A stretch of 64,000 nucleotides of DNA from JAHBVH01 sp034432375. GTDB taxonomy: Bacteria > Chloroflexota > Anaerolineae > Caldilineales > Caldilineaceae. The stretch is from NCBI GenBank assembly GCA_034432375.1, contig DAOUCA010000057.1, forward strand, positions 1 through 64,000, read 5' to 3'. The notes below the pieces were generated by a model. It was not told where the DNA came from and made no database searches. It saw only the letters and a list, made by a program, of their open reading frames with translations. Positions 45,301-53,256 of this stretch are shown here, piece after piece (the first letter of the stretch is position 1; each line of letters starts with the position of its first letter). Made by a program: the position numbers and the translations under genes.

Positions 45301-48300
45301 AATTGGGGCCAGGATTGTCAGGCTGTACATAGATGGCGGCAACATCCTTGTCATCGGGGTTGTTGGATTGTGACCAATTATTACACCCATCGGCGAACGT
45401 GGGCGCAGCCTCGTCATATTCACAGAGCGCAAACGAGAGATCATAACCGGCTTTGGGGAATGCCCATTCACCAATCGTCGTCACGCCATCATCGCCAATA
45501 TTGAGCGCCGATTTCCAAATCGTTTTGGGCGTCTCAACACCGTTGTCATAGATGTTGTCATCAGACCAGAGAAAGAATTCTTCAATGTCGGAACTGCCAA
45601 GACTGTGATACGCAATGTCAAGCTTGTCGAAGTAGATCGCAGGATAGGCATTCCCCATGTAGGCGCTGTTTAGAAAGCCTTCGGCATTGGCCGGGATTTC
45701 ACCAGCACAATTAGTCCCGCTAAAGGTATCGACCAATACCTTATTGATGTAGACGCGGAAGAGTGCGCCATCAAAGGTGACCACGAGATGCTGCCAAGCA
45801 TTGTAAGTCAGCACATCCACGTTGGAGGTGGCATCACAGTACCCACCATCGTTGTCGCGATGACCAAAGAGGATGCGCACTTTGCGGCCTTTGGCAAAAA
45901 GGGTTGGGTAGGCGTGCGCAATGCCTTGATCGGTTGTGCCAAAAATGAGCTGACCGTAGGTGGTAAAGTTTTTGTTATCAGGTGTATAGGTCGCGGACGG
46001 ATTGATCCACAGGGCCATGCTGAAGTTCGCATCGTTGGCGCCTAAATCCGGCATGGAAAACATGGTGTACCCTTGTTTGGTGGCCAGTGCAATCCCGTCG
46101 CCGATCACACCAGGTGTGCTGGTCGGACAGACTGGGTTGGCACCGCCGCTGTTGCTACAGGTCAGATGCACGGAGGATTCGGGCAGATCGTCATTGGAGT
46201 CTAAGAGCGAAACGCTCTGGTCCGCCAGCTCCGCCAGATAGAAAACGGGACGCTGGGTGAACGCGGCGACGTAGTTCGCCGAGAGCGCTTCATTAAAGAT
46301 GTCCACCTCATCCACCAACCCGTCAAAGCCGGCGCTACCGATGGTAATGTCACTGTTATCGCGACAGATCGATGGGGCTGCGGTGCTGGCTTTTTCCACC
46401 CCGTTGATGTACATCTTGGCTGTGTCGCCGTCGTGGGTCAGAGTGATATTCATCCAGGTATTCACCTGAAACACCTGACCCGCATTTAACTGGACGGCTG
46501 TTGTGCAGTCGCCCAGATAGACCGTACCAATGAGGGCGAGTCCTTCATCGTTGATCGCAAAGGTCTTGCCTTTGGCAATCACGGGTGCGGTTCCGCTCGA
46601 TCTTTGCGCAAAGCTGACCGCGGCATTGACGCTGAAGGCGGCAAAGTCGAAGTCCGGACTATTGTTATCGGGCACAGTCACCGTATCGCCGGCGTCAAAA
46701 TCCAGGATTGCACCATTCGCCGTGGGACAGGTGGCACCGGAACAACTGCCATTGTGCGGACCACCCGCAGCCAGCGAAGTATCGGCAAAGCTGGTGGCTC
46801 CGGCAGCCTCATTCATTTCTAGCCGGAGCACATGCTCCGGTCCCGGCGGCGCGATGACGGCCCCGGCACGCACCGTCAGGCTGGTGGCGGTGGTGGCGTC
46901 CACGCTGGGCGCGGTCACTGCGCCGTTGAGGGTGACCGCTGCATTGGGCGCCAGCGTCCCGATCACCTTGGTGGATTGCACCACATCGACCGGCAGTTCG
47001 GCCTGCAACAGACCGTTGGCGTAACGGTTGTCCAGTTCGTTGGTGACGGTGGCTGCATAGTTGACGTTGCTGCCCGGGGCCACGATGTCATCGCTGACTG
47101 TTACATCGAGCGAGAGCACATTCAACGTCGAGGCCAAGTTGGGGTTGTAGCCGTAGCTGTTTTCGAGGCCATCGAGGATCGTGTCGTCATCGCTGTCGGT
47201 GTCAAGCGGATTGGCCGAGACCAGCGTCTCCAGATTGTTGCCGCTACCGTCTTCGCCATATATAATCGTCCAGCCGCCGCTCCAAGTGGAGTTGTCGGCG
47301 GTGAAGGGATGGTTGGCGTTGGTGTGGAAGAACTCGTCGCCGTCCCACAGCCCATCGCCGTCGCTGTCCGCAGAACGGCTGTTGGTGCCGTAGAAGGCTT
47401 CCCAATAGTCGGAGAGTCCGTCACCGTCCGCATCGCGAGCGAGCGGATCGTAGCCGTGATCGCGTTCCCAGCCGTCGGTGAGGCCATCGCCGTCGCTGTC
47501 CCACTGGCTGTCATCGGGGTCATTGCCCCCCTTAGCCTGGCTGGTGAGGTTATCGCCGTCGGCATCGCGCAGGATTGGGAATCGATCATCCCAGGCCAGA
47601 CGATAGCCCTGGCTGTTGCCGGTGAGCGCAATAAAGCCGTCGAAGTCGGCGGGCAATACATCAAACTGTAGATCATCGCCCAAGTAGGTTGAGAGGGTGG
47701 TCTTGACGGTATATTTGGAACCGTCATCGCCGGTGTAACAGCTCCAATCCTCGTTGGCCCCGACAAAGCCCCAACATTCGATGGTGTTGAGATTGAGCCC
47801 CTCATTGAGATAGACCTGCAGCGGCTGGTTGATGCCCGCTGCGCTCAGTGTGGCGTTATAGGTCGGCGAGAAGAAGAGCTGGTCGTTGATCCAGGTGTGG
47901 GTATTGTAACCCAGATCATCGTGAATGTCAGTGGCACTGGCAGTCAGCGAGTAGGCAAAGGTCGATTTGCGTCCAATTTTGCGCAAGGTATCGCGGTCGA
48001 GCTTGCCGTTTTTGAGGTAGGTGGTCTTGATCAGCGCCATCTCCGGATCATCCAATTTGAAGGTGTTGGTAATCTGGAGCGCGACATCGACCGCGTTGCC
48101 CACCACAAAGCCGTCGTTATCCGTCTGCTGAACGATCTTTGGCGTCTGGATGCCAATGGTTAGGCGGTCATCGTTTTCCGCGTCATAGGGCACATATTGC
48201 TCAAAGATCAGATAGACAATCGCCTTGGCCACCGCGCCGGAAATGCCGTCACAGACAAAGACATCTTCATAGGACCCCTCCTGAAAGGTACTGTCATCGA

Positions 48301-51300
48301 TGGCGCGGCTGACCTCGCAGATTAGCGTCATCAACACATTAATCAGCGCGATCACGCCGACGATGATCCAGCCGACGCCGGGGATGAGCGCGATTACAAA
48401 GAGGATCGTGGCGACAATGGTTTCGCCGATGGCGTTGGCCAGGGCCGCGGCGCGCTGCAACTGATTCTCATAGTTGCCGAGCAGATAGGAGCCCCAAATA
48501 ATGCCAAGCGTAAAAACATACGTCGCCACGGCCCACGCCGCGCTCGTCGTCTTGACTTTATTGGCCACGCCGGTGAAATCCGCGGCAACCGTCACATCGT
48601 CGGCATTTTGGGCGAGCAAGAGCGCGCTGCGATAGGTGCGGTAGGTATCAAAGCCCCACTTGACCGTATAGGCACCCGAGGTGATGTAATAGGTCTGGCT
48701 GATGCCGCGATACCATCCGGCCTGTTGTGAGGTGTGGGAGAGCAAGGGGATCGCGGAGAGACCGACTGCTGTCGTGAAGGCACTCGTGTCCACGTCTACC
48801 GTCTTGTAGTAGCTCCCCAACGCCTGCAACGAGAGCGCCAGCGCCGATGTATCTTCGCCATTGGCGACCGCGCCCACCGCCTGCAACGCCGCGATCTGAG
48901 AGGCGGCAAAGGTCGCCGAGAGCGCATTGGCCACCGGCGTGGCATTATCGGCGGCAACCAACGCCTCGACCACGCTCAGATCGGCGTAGTAGGCTTGGAG
49001 CGCGGTGAGCATTGTCTTGGCAATCGTGGTGGCGGTCTCATCGCTGCCCAATGGGTGGTCACCCAGCGTATCACGCCCTTGAATCACCCCATCCGACACG
49101 ACGGTGGTGGCCAGGCCGGTGAGCAGCGTGAGATAGAAACTTTCGGCCAGCGTGACGGCCCCGAAGCGTGCATCCGCTTCGTTGTCAATTGGGAGCACTG
49201 ATCCGTCGGCGGTGGTCGCCAATGTGGTCAGTTCGGTAGTCGTAAAGGCGGCGGCGAGTCCGCTGCGCAGCACGTTGCGATAGTCGGCGTATGCCTCCCG
49301 TTCCCACACGTTGGCGCCAAGATAGCGGTAGGGAGTCATGCGCAGCGTGGCAACGGTGTCCAATGGGGTCTCGGTCAGATCCAAGGCCAGGCGACCGCTC
49401 GCCGGCTGCGAGCGGGGGTAGGCGCCGCTAAGCGACAGCGTGCGCGCAGTCTCTTCACCGACAAAGAGCAGGTTTTTCACGTCGTTGACCGCAGCGCCGG
49501 CATGGGCGGCTTTGAGCACATCCGCGCCCGTGGTGAAGCCATTGGTGTCCTCGTCGGTGGCCACGGCCAGGAGTTCAAGCTGGTTGTCCAACGGTTGGCG
49601 ATAGATCTGGAGGCCGCTAATGTCCCACGCGGTCGTATAGGAACCGATGTCGCCGACACCAAAGCGATTGGTACCACCCTTGGTTTCGGCGCGCAGCAAC
49701 ACCTCCTGCAGCGCATCGGCGAGGTGCCAGAGTTGGTCTTCGTAATCGCTGCTGCCCACGTTTGCGGGCTGTGCGGCGATGGTCATCTCGCCGCCGTGAT
49801 CTTCGCGCACGCTGAGCGCGGTCAGGGTGAATTCGTCGTAATAGGTCTGGAGCACGGTGCTGCGTGTGCTCCAGTTGGCGGTTTTGTCACAGCCAGAGGT
49901 GCACGAATCGATCAGCGCTTCCACCATCCAGACCAGCCGGGCGGATTGGGCCGCGCCGATGCTGGAGACACCGGTCGCCGGGCGATAGTACATCCGTGTG
50001 CTCCACGCCACCGGGGTGTCGCTGATATCGTCGGTAATCTCATGCAGCGGTGCCCAGAGCAGCAACGTGTCCGAGGTCTCACCCTTGCGCGCGGTGATGC
50101 CAACCTTGGTCAGTTCATCGGTGTCAAGCCACGAGATGTCGCTGAATCCGGTGATGTCGTTGGCGGTTTTTCCCGCCACAATCGGCAAGCCCGCGCTCGG
50201 GTTGTCACTGTCGTAGGTGAAGATAAACTCCATGAGCGGCGTCAGGATCATGTCGCCATTCTCGCCCTTGTAGACATCTACATAGCCTGCGGTGTCGGCA
50301 AAGGTCGTGTTCTTCTTGCGCCGCATCTGGCCTTCGGTGTCGTTGCTTGGCCAATCGAGCACATTGCGCGTGTAGTGCAGATGCTTGAGGTCGGTCGGTT
50401 GAATTTCAATGTCGACAAAGACCGGCTTGTCCTGGCCGGTGAGATCAACGGTATATTCGAGTTGGCTGTTGATACCGTCATAGAGACCCGAGGCGTTGAA
50501 GGGGTCGCCGTCGACGCGGTCGGGCACGTTGTCGCCATCGTTGTCAAAGTCGAAAACATCGGGCGTGCCATCATCGTCAGAGTTGTAGCAGATACCGGCG
50601 GAAAAATTTGATTTCAACTCGCCCGTATCCAACGCCACATTAAGCAGTTCCGGGCACTCCTGCCCATCGAGCAGATTGTCACCGTTGGAATCGGGGTTGA
50701 GCGGGTCGAGATACCACTGCTGGCCGCCGTAGGCAAAGCCCTCGACCTCCAGCTTGTCGCTGATGGCGTCGCCGTCCGTGTCCACCTTGGTGGGGTCGGT
50801 GCCGAGCTTGTAGACTTCGACGCCATTGGTCAGGCCGTCCCCATCACAATCCGCAGTCGGGTCGAGCAGGTCGCAATCGAGTTGCAGCGAGAGTTCCGAC
50901 AATTTGGCGTTTTTGGCGCGCACGAGGTTGGCCAGCATCGGTGCACTCGTTCCAGCGGCAGATAAAGCCTGCGGGGATTCTTGGCCGGCATCGGTGGCGA
51001 TTCCCATATCACTGGCGACCGCCGTCAGCGATGCCGCGTGTGGGTCGTATGCATCGGCCAGATCCGCGGCGGCGTTGCGTTGATCTTGGGCCGCGGTGTA
51101 CTTTGCCTGTTGCGCCTGCTCATAAAGCGCAAAGGCATGGACCTGGTCAATCTGCAACAGGGGCATGAGCACCATCGAACCGACCACCGACGCGGCAATC
51201 GTCCGATACATCCAGCGTGTGCGGCGATAGAGAATCATCAGCCCGAGCAGCGCACAAATGCCGGCCAGCGCGGTGAGCACGTAGAGTTGGGGCAAGGCCC

Positions 51301-52195
51301 GCTCCGCCGTGATTGCGATCCACTCGGCGATGCCCACCAGGTATCCTTGCGGGTGATCTTTGATCGACCAGAGTGTCATCGACTTGGCCGCGGCCCAATT
51401 GTGGAAATCAGTGGTAATTTCGGCTTCAACGCGGTCACGGGCACCTGGCGTCGGGGGAAACGCCAGGTGGAGGATCTGGCGGACGGGGAGCCCATCCGCG
51501 TTGATCCAGAGTTCGCCGTGCGCCTCCATCTCCACATACTGGCGTATGAGACCGAGGTTGATGCCAGTGGGCAAGTGGCCATCGGCGCGCAGTTTTGCCT
51601 CCAGTTGAGTGCGCATGAAGTTGGCGTAGGTGACGCCATTGAGGTCAAAGGCGTAGCGGGTTAAGCTGTCGGTGTAGGCAGCCGGCAGAATGCCGCTGCT
51701 GAAGAGGTCGTCACCGGGGTCGGTGGTGGCCAGTGACCGCACATTCTCGGCAGCGGCCAGGTAGCCCAGGGGATCAGCGCTGCCGAAGAAATCAGGCTTT
51801 TCGTCCAGCGGGGTCCACGCGCCGGTGTCATCCATGCGACCATAGGCTTGCCCCTGCTCAATTTTGAGCGCGAGTGGGGCAGATTGCCCGTCTTGGATGC
51901 GCATGGTTAACGCTTCCTGGACGCGATCCACAGCGCCCTCCACCGTAATGGTATCGGTGTGTGCGTTGCGACCGGCATTCTCCATGCGCAGGGTGGGCTG
52001 GGTCGTCTGCTGGACGACGGTGCGATAGTCGTATTGGGCGATCGCAGCCGCATCCTGCCAGGAGCGTTGGAGTTCCATGCCCGGGGTGGTGGGCAGGCGC
52101 ACCGCAATCGCGCCGGGCACGCCATTGCTCGTAACCACCCAGAAGACGCCGACGATCAGCAGCATGAGCAGTAAAACGGAATATAGTTTACGCAT
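39392..52195 (-). CDS. giant modular surface protein (about 4267 residues)
   Basis: One unbroken 12.8-kb frame. Approximate order (residue numbers): membrane anchor 5-30; further membrane segments about 310-365; calcium loops of thrombospondin-3 type about 445-550 (DCDGDGLTNGVE, DTDGDAISDKLE); a long unknown region; several hydrophobic helices about 1200-1300; more calcium loops about 1540-1690; four LamG-like sandwiches about 1790-2800; Ig-like modules about 2820-3050; a fifth LamG about 3080-3285; two DUF11 modules about 3365-3605; a PKD-like module about 3705-3800; beta-helix rungs; choice-of-anchor Q signature; and the shared end module IFLPLVRSAE. Start MRKLYSVLL at 52195 has GGGAG nine bases upstream; MSLWGRT at 52246 is the alternative. 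Function probably adhesion. Confidence 0.9.
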   Translation of the reverse strand: MRKLYSVLLLMLLIVGVFWVVTSNGVPGAIAVRLPTTPGMELQRSWQDAAAIAQYDYRTVVQQTTQPTLRMENAGRNAHTDTITVEGAVDRVQEALTMRIQDGQSAPLALKIEQGQAYGRMDDTGAWTPLDEKPDFFGSADPLGYLAAAENVRSLATTDPGDDLFSSGILPAAYTDSLTRYAFDLNGVTYANFMRTQLEAKLRADGHLPTGINLGLIRQYVEMEAHGELWINADGLPVRQILHLAFPPTPGARDRVEAEITTDFHNWAAAKSMTLWSIKDHPQGYLVGIAEWIAITAERALPQLYVLTALAGICALLGLMILYRRTRWMYRTIAASVVGSMVLMPLLQIDQVHAFALYEQAQQAKYTAAQDQRNAAADLADAYDPHAASLTAVASDMGIATDAGQESPQALSAAGTSAPMLANLVRAKNAKLSELSLQLDCDLLDPTADCDGDGLTNGVEVYKLGTDPTKVDTDGDAISDKLEVEGFAYGGQQWYLDPLNPDSNGDNLLDGQECPELLNVALDTGELKSNFSAGICYNSDDDGTPDVFDFDNDGDNVPDRVDGDPFNASGLYDGINSQLEYTVDLTGQDKPVFVDIEIQPTDLKHLHYTRNVLDWPSNDTEGQMRRKKNTTFADTAGYVDVYKGENGDMILTPLMEFIFTYDSDNPSAGLPIVAGKTANDITGFSDISWLDTDELTKVGITARKGETSDTLLLWAPLHEITDDISDTPVAWSTRMYYRPATGVSSIGAAQSARLVWMVEALIDSCTSGCDKTANWSTRSTVLQTYYDEFTLTALSVREDHGGEMTIAAQPANVGSSDYEDQLWHLADALQEVLLRAETKGGTNRFGVGDIGSYTTAWDISGLQIYRQPLDNQLELLAVATDEDTNGFTTGADVLKAAHAGAAVNDVKNLLFVGEETARTLSLSGAYPRSQPASGRLALDLTETPLDTVATLRMTPYRYLGANVWEREAYADYRNVLRSGLAAAFTTTELTTLATTADGSVLPIDNEADARFGAVTLAESFYLTLLTGLATTVVSDGVIQGRDTLGDHPLGSDETATTIAKTMLTALQAYYADLSVVEALVAADNATPVANALSATFAASQIAALQAVGAVANGEDTSALALSLQALGSYYKTVDVDTSAFTTAVGLSAIPLLSHTSQQAGWYRGISQTYYITSGAYTVKWGFDTYRTYRSALLLAQNADDVTVAADFTGVANKVKTTSAAWAVATYVFTLGIIWGSYLLGNYENQLQRAAALANAIGETIVATILFVIALIPGVGWIIVGVIALINVLMTLICEVSRAIDDSTFQEGSYEDVFVCDGISGAVAKAIVYLIFEQYVPYDAENDDRLTIGIQTPKIVQQTDNDGFVVGNAVDVALQITNTFKLDDPEMALIKTTYLKNGKLDRDTLRKIGRKSTFAYSLTASATDIHDDLGYNTHTWINDQLFFSPTYNATLSAAGINQPLQVYLNEGLNLNTIECWGFVGANEDWSCYTGDDGSKYTVKTTLSTYLGDDLQFDVLPADFDGFIALTGNSQGYRLAWDDRFPILRDADGDNLTSQAKGGNDPDDSQWDSDGDGLTDGWERDHGYDPLARDADGDGLSDYWEAFYGTNSRSADSDGDGLWDGDEFFHTNANHPFTADNSTWSGGWTIIYGEDGSGNNLETLVSANPLDTDSDDDTILDGLENSYGYNPNLASTLNVLSLDVTVSDDIVAPGSNVNYAATVTNELDNRYANGLLQAELPVDVVQSTKVIGTLAPNAAVTLNGAVTAPSVDATTATSLTVRAGAVIAPPGPEHVLRLEMNEAAGATSFADTSLAAGGPHNGSCSGATCPTANGAILDFDAGDTVTVPDNNSPDFDFAAFSVNAAVSFAQRSSGTAPVIAKGKTFAINDEGLALIGTVYLGDCTTAVQLNAGQVFQVNTWMNITLTHDGDTAKMYINGVEKASTAAPSICRDNSDITIGSAGFDGLVDEVDIFNEALSANYVAAFTQRPVFYLAELADQSVSLLDSNDDLPESSVHLTCSNSGGANPVCPTSTPGVIGDGIALATKQGYTMFSMPDLGANDANFSMALWINPSATYTPDNKNFTTYGQLIFGTTDQGIAHAYPTLFAKGRKVRILFGHRDNDGGYCDATSNVDVLTYNAWQHLVVTFDGALFRVYINKVLVDTFSGTNCAGEIPANAEGFLNSAYMGNAYPAIYFDKLDIAYHSLGSSDIEEFFLWSDDNIYDNGVETPKTIWKSALNIGDDGVTTIGEWAFPKAGYDLSFALCEYDEAAPTFADGCNNWSQSNNPDDKDVAAIYVQPDNPGPNLMHLKTYIHSDTPGVQTLSYVPLLGNTFNGSLTYNLYQTGFEGSLDEIRLYNSLLTDQAVATLYNTGIRALEMNFDEAPGKSAFSDDSLNAFSAGCVGTSCPDSGIPGRSNQALRFDGGVADDDGLDGVADFLTINATDTELGLADNNFTIAAWVKPDTNAGQQLLFAAERAHDATTADANGFGFGLRDSHPWFVTYGVSDYIATDVSIPTGVWSHVAAVLDTNNDVSFYVNGTLVQTVIGSASMRANTNDVYRIGAGTAAASSASVQVFDGLLDQIVIEKLALDAASVQSIMHEAPVLNLHLDEDLNTTTFTDSTQFANNATCFDNLGTGHNGQCPAAGSKGQMREAPVFDGVDDRLDVTLSSELDLKQFTVGLWVKPTTRKNKLQPLITKESNDGGARHFGLFINPDSMNVLYSMHRFDCSQLISGVSTTELNENSWNQVMLTYDGSQLALYINGALQGSRTTTGNPCLDSQAVKIGDGSGDYSAFAGSIDEVSVQGKALDGAGVKSVYTYQSSWYDLTYHHTILLDADDPTILGLNIVDNGYVALQDSLLTISAGDASSDIAGVTVKITDPNGSTVMGNADAGDDSENATWFYWFTPAAAGQYTIEVTATDDVGHRGSLSRTIYVDDAKPTVTLNPVGTNRVNAAAADGSTTQTTVVGVNNSNRLLWIDGTLADPSSPASGVDTSTATYELFDWQGQSVNGRIPAPGGTAWYPFTIAGYGEYTVDSAVADSVGNWYTATVGTIAVDDLAPVADVSMGVDVPLVRGGTLAGTVTDVPYPTGNQRINLHLEEAAGSSSFVDSSRNMLVAGCAAATDACPTAGVAGHDGNGVQFDGSNDTLTVPYEEALELDEATLMAWIQPTWTAGSRGDDATILSMDDGTTTGYRWQISNNLESMVLDNGTTSETLPLSLSSGQWTHVALVLKDGLWTGYRNGEPVGVITQSFGSQVNLPLNIGSHESGGFFAGLLDEVVIYERALDAEEIHRIAQPLDGRIASLQLRFRTFAERDLAADEGTWYDIIGDDTGQNFSSWSFPVPALPADQYKIDLKVTDGVGNTGYIGEAWNGFYLYADLVLTQTAAAATVVPLDTLVYTLGYTNTGFTTAYATVITETVPVDTVFNAASSSAGWSCNPVAGTAGATCTLTIGTVESQQSSNATFAVDLSPVISANVEVLTNTATIASRYPDLNALDNQAVLTATVDAAPDLVLTKNDGGAVYANGQDVTYTFTYANNGNQVAADVQIIDYLPDELASNDSDGFVCFFDIPTNAYYCTLELGDLAPGDSGETTFTRSLFADFPPDMITNTAIITEPTGLPDSNPANNWATVGTATAGGIIGTDVITVTVNEGELAQADGYVTEPWLQFEASIGELVGDANAGSWTWSLQTTDGPDESQPVDISIYTQSEQQGDLTFNLVVHDVAPTIVLTGADSAPSGAAYELTLGPVIDPGNDTVTACQINWGDGTSESCLAALNGGLLTHVYLAVTAAATITVHLTDEDGTHSDAGVKSVIVTSACPTFPVTVTDEAALNLAIGCYDALTATGSYTINLGAEINLSAATTPIDNATADLLLFIDGGGFRVNGQAISGVRPFEIRANSNVVMQNLTVSGGNVTDSGGGIYNRGTLSLIGSTISSNSATNQGGGLYNQGNLTIANSTFFGNSATGQGGAIANDGTIATVANSTIAGNSAAGQGGGVANNGTINSIANTIVANSLAGGNCVNVPDGTNNLTDSGECGNWAATLDPAIHLGTLADNGGSTPTIALLAGSPAIEAGDAAVCAASPVNNVDQRGVARPQGTGCDIGAVEALVINSSVTSVGVTTAYDPVAQFCAASASNLPIYTISTMQQNSGTSSFADLFYRVKTLEYTTDQGGLVPSLCNATTVVDNGGVGSLLAVANSSLPGGDFGPGDILSQDFMVGLPIRVKFRIFVDLFSSSAGSAASSGGNGTYVGSLVLTFDPSTATFTPVQQIFLPLVRSAE

Positions 52196-52350
52196 ACGTT
52201 GCAACTCCCTCAATATGGCAAAAGGAGTGCGGCCCCAAAGTGACATGCTGCATTAGCTGGCTGTCTACACGCTGTAGAATGGCCGACCCCATCTTGATAT
52301 GTTAACGCTACTATAGCAACCAATCATGCCCAGATCGTCGCGAAACATAG

Positions 52351-53012
52351 TTGCTACCGTCGCCATTTGACGTAATAGCGTATCCATTCATTCAAGGGCA
52401 TAAGGATTGGGTCTATGCGGTGGTCTTTTGGCCAAATGGGCAGCTTCTCGCCAGTGCCAGCCAAGACAAGACAATCCGCCTTTGGGATTTGCGCGCGGCA
52501 AGCCCGCACCCGCTGGCGCAGTTCTATCCCGCGATTGGCGTGCTCCTAGGGCAATAGAGAGTAATGTTTCTGACCTTCAACCCCGATGGAGGTCTCCTGG
52601 CTAGTGGCGGTGGTGATACGACCTTACGGCTTTGGGATGTCAAAAATCAGCGCGCAGTGCAGACGATGACCGGTCGGAGTCAGGTTGATGGTATTCAGCC
52701 CCGGTGGCGCACGAGTAGCAAGCGGCTGTGGTGGTTAGCTGATTCGCTTGTGGTCTATGACTGGCGGCTCCCTGGCAGATACCGTGCTAGGGTAGACACA
52801 GGGGAGGTCTCCGCTCTGATGTGTAAATTACCGACTGGACCGGTATGTCATTCCTGCGTAGGCAGAAATCTATCGCCTGAGTAGTGGTCCCCTCGGGTGC
52901 GCGCTAGGCACGCAGGGGTGACAGGCGGCGGCACATGAAATCTCCGTCGTTTTTGGTGCCGCTCAGGCATGTTACCTGATGGCAAAACATTGATTAGTGT
53001 CTAGGGGAGGGA
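52351..53012 (+). pseudogene. decayed WD40-repeat gene
   Basis: WD40 blades are readable but broken: GHKDWVYAVVFWPNGQLLAS and DKTIRLWDL, then an in-frame TAG (52555), then LTFNPDGGLLASGGGDTTLR with LWDV. A frameshift follows near 52680, where VFSPGGARVASGCGG continues in another frame, and a last piece LPDGKTLISV stands near 52985. No intact start or end is seen. It is the remnant of a WD40 protein with stops and frameshifts. Confidence 0.8.
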
Positions 53013-53084
53013 TCTACCTACGGCAAATCGATGAGGCGGGTAAGTGGCAGCTAACGGATGTGCTTCCCGTCAATACGACCGAAA

Positions 53085-53138
53085 GTGTGAAAACGCAATA
53101 ATTTTCCACTTGTGAAATCATCGGTTTTCACACTTTTT
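53085..53138 (+). terminator. intrinsic terminator-like hairpin
   Basis: GTGTGAAAAC (53085-53094) pairs with GTTTTCACAC (53124-53133), followed by TTTTT. The loop of 29 nt contains TTTTCCACTTGTGAAA, itself partly self-complementary. It follows the WD40 remnant. Confidence 0.65.
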
Positions 53139-53256
53139 ACAGATGAGCTCATTGCAAACGCTCGATCCCGATCATGCCATGATCACCAGCAGCATTATCG
53201 GTAATGGCGAGGCACAGCGGCTGGCGCTCACGGTGTTGGGTGCAGTGGAGATGCCT

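Noticed and set aside
49502..50611. 369-codon frame opposite the giant gene
   Set aside because: Shadow of a strongly coding frame; no start signal and no recognisable family.
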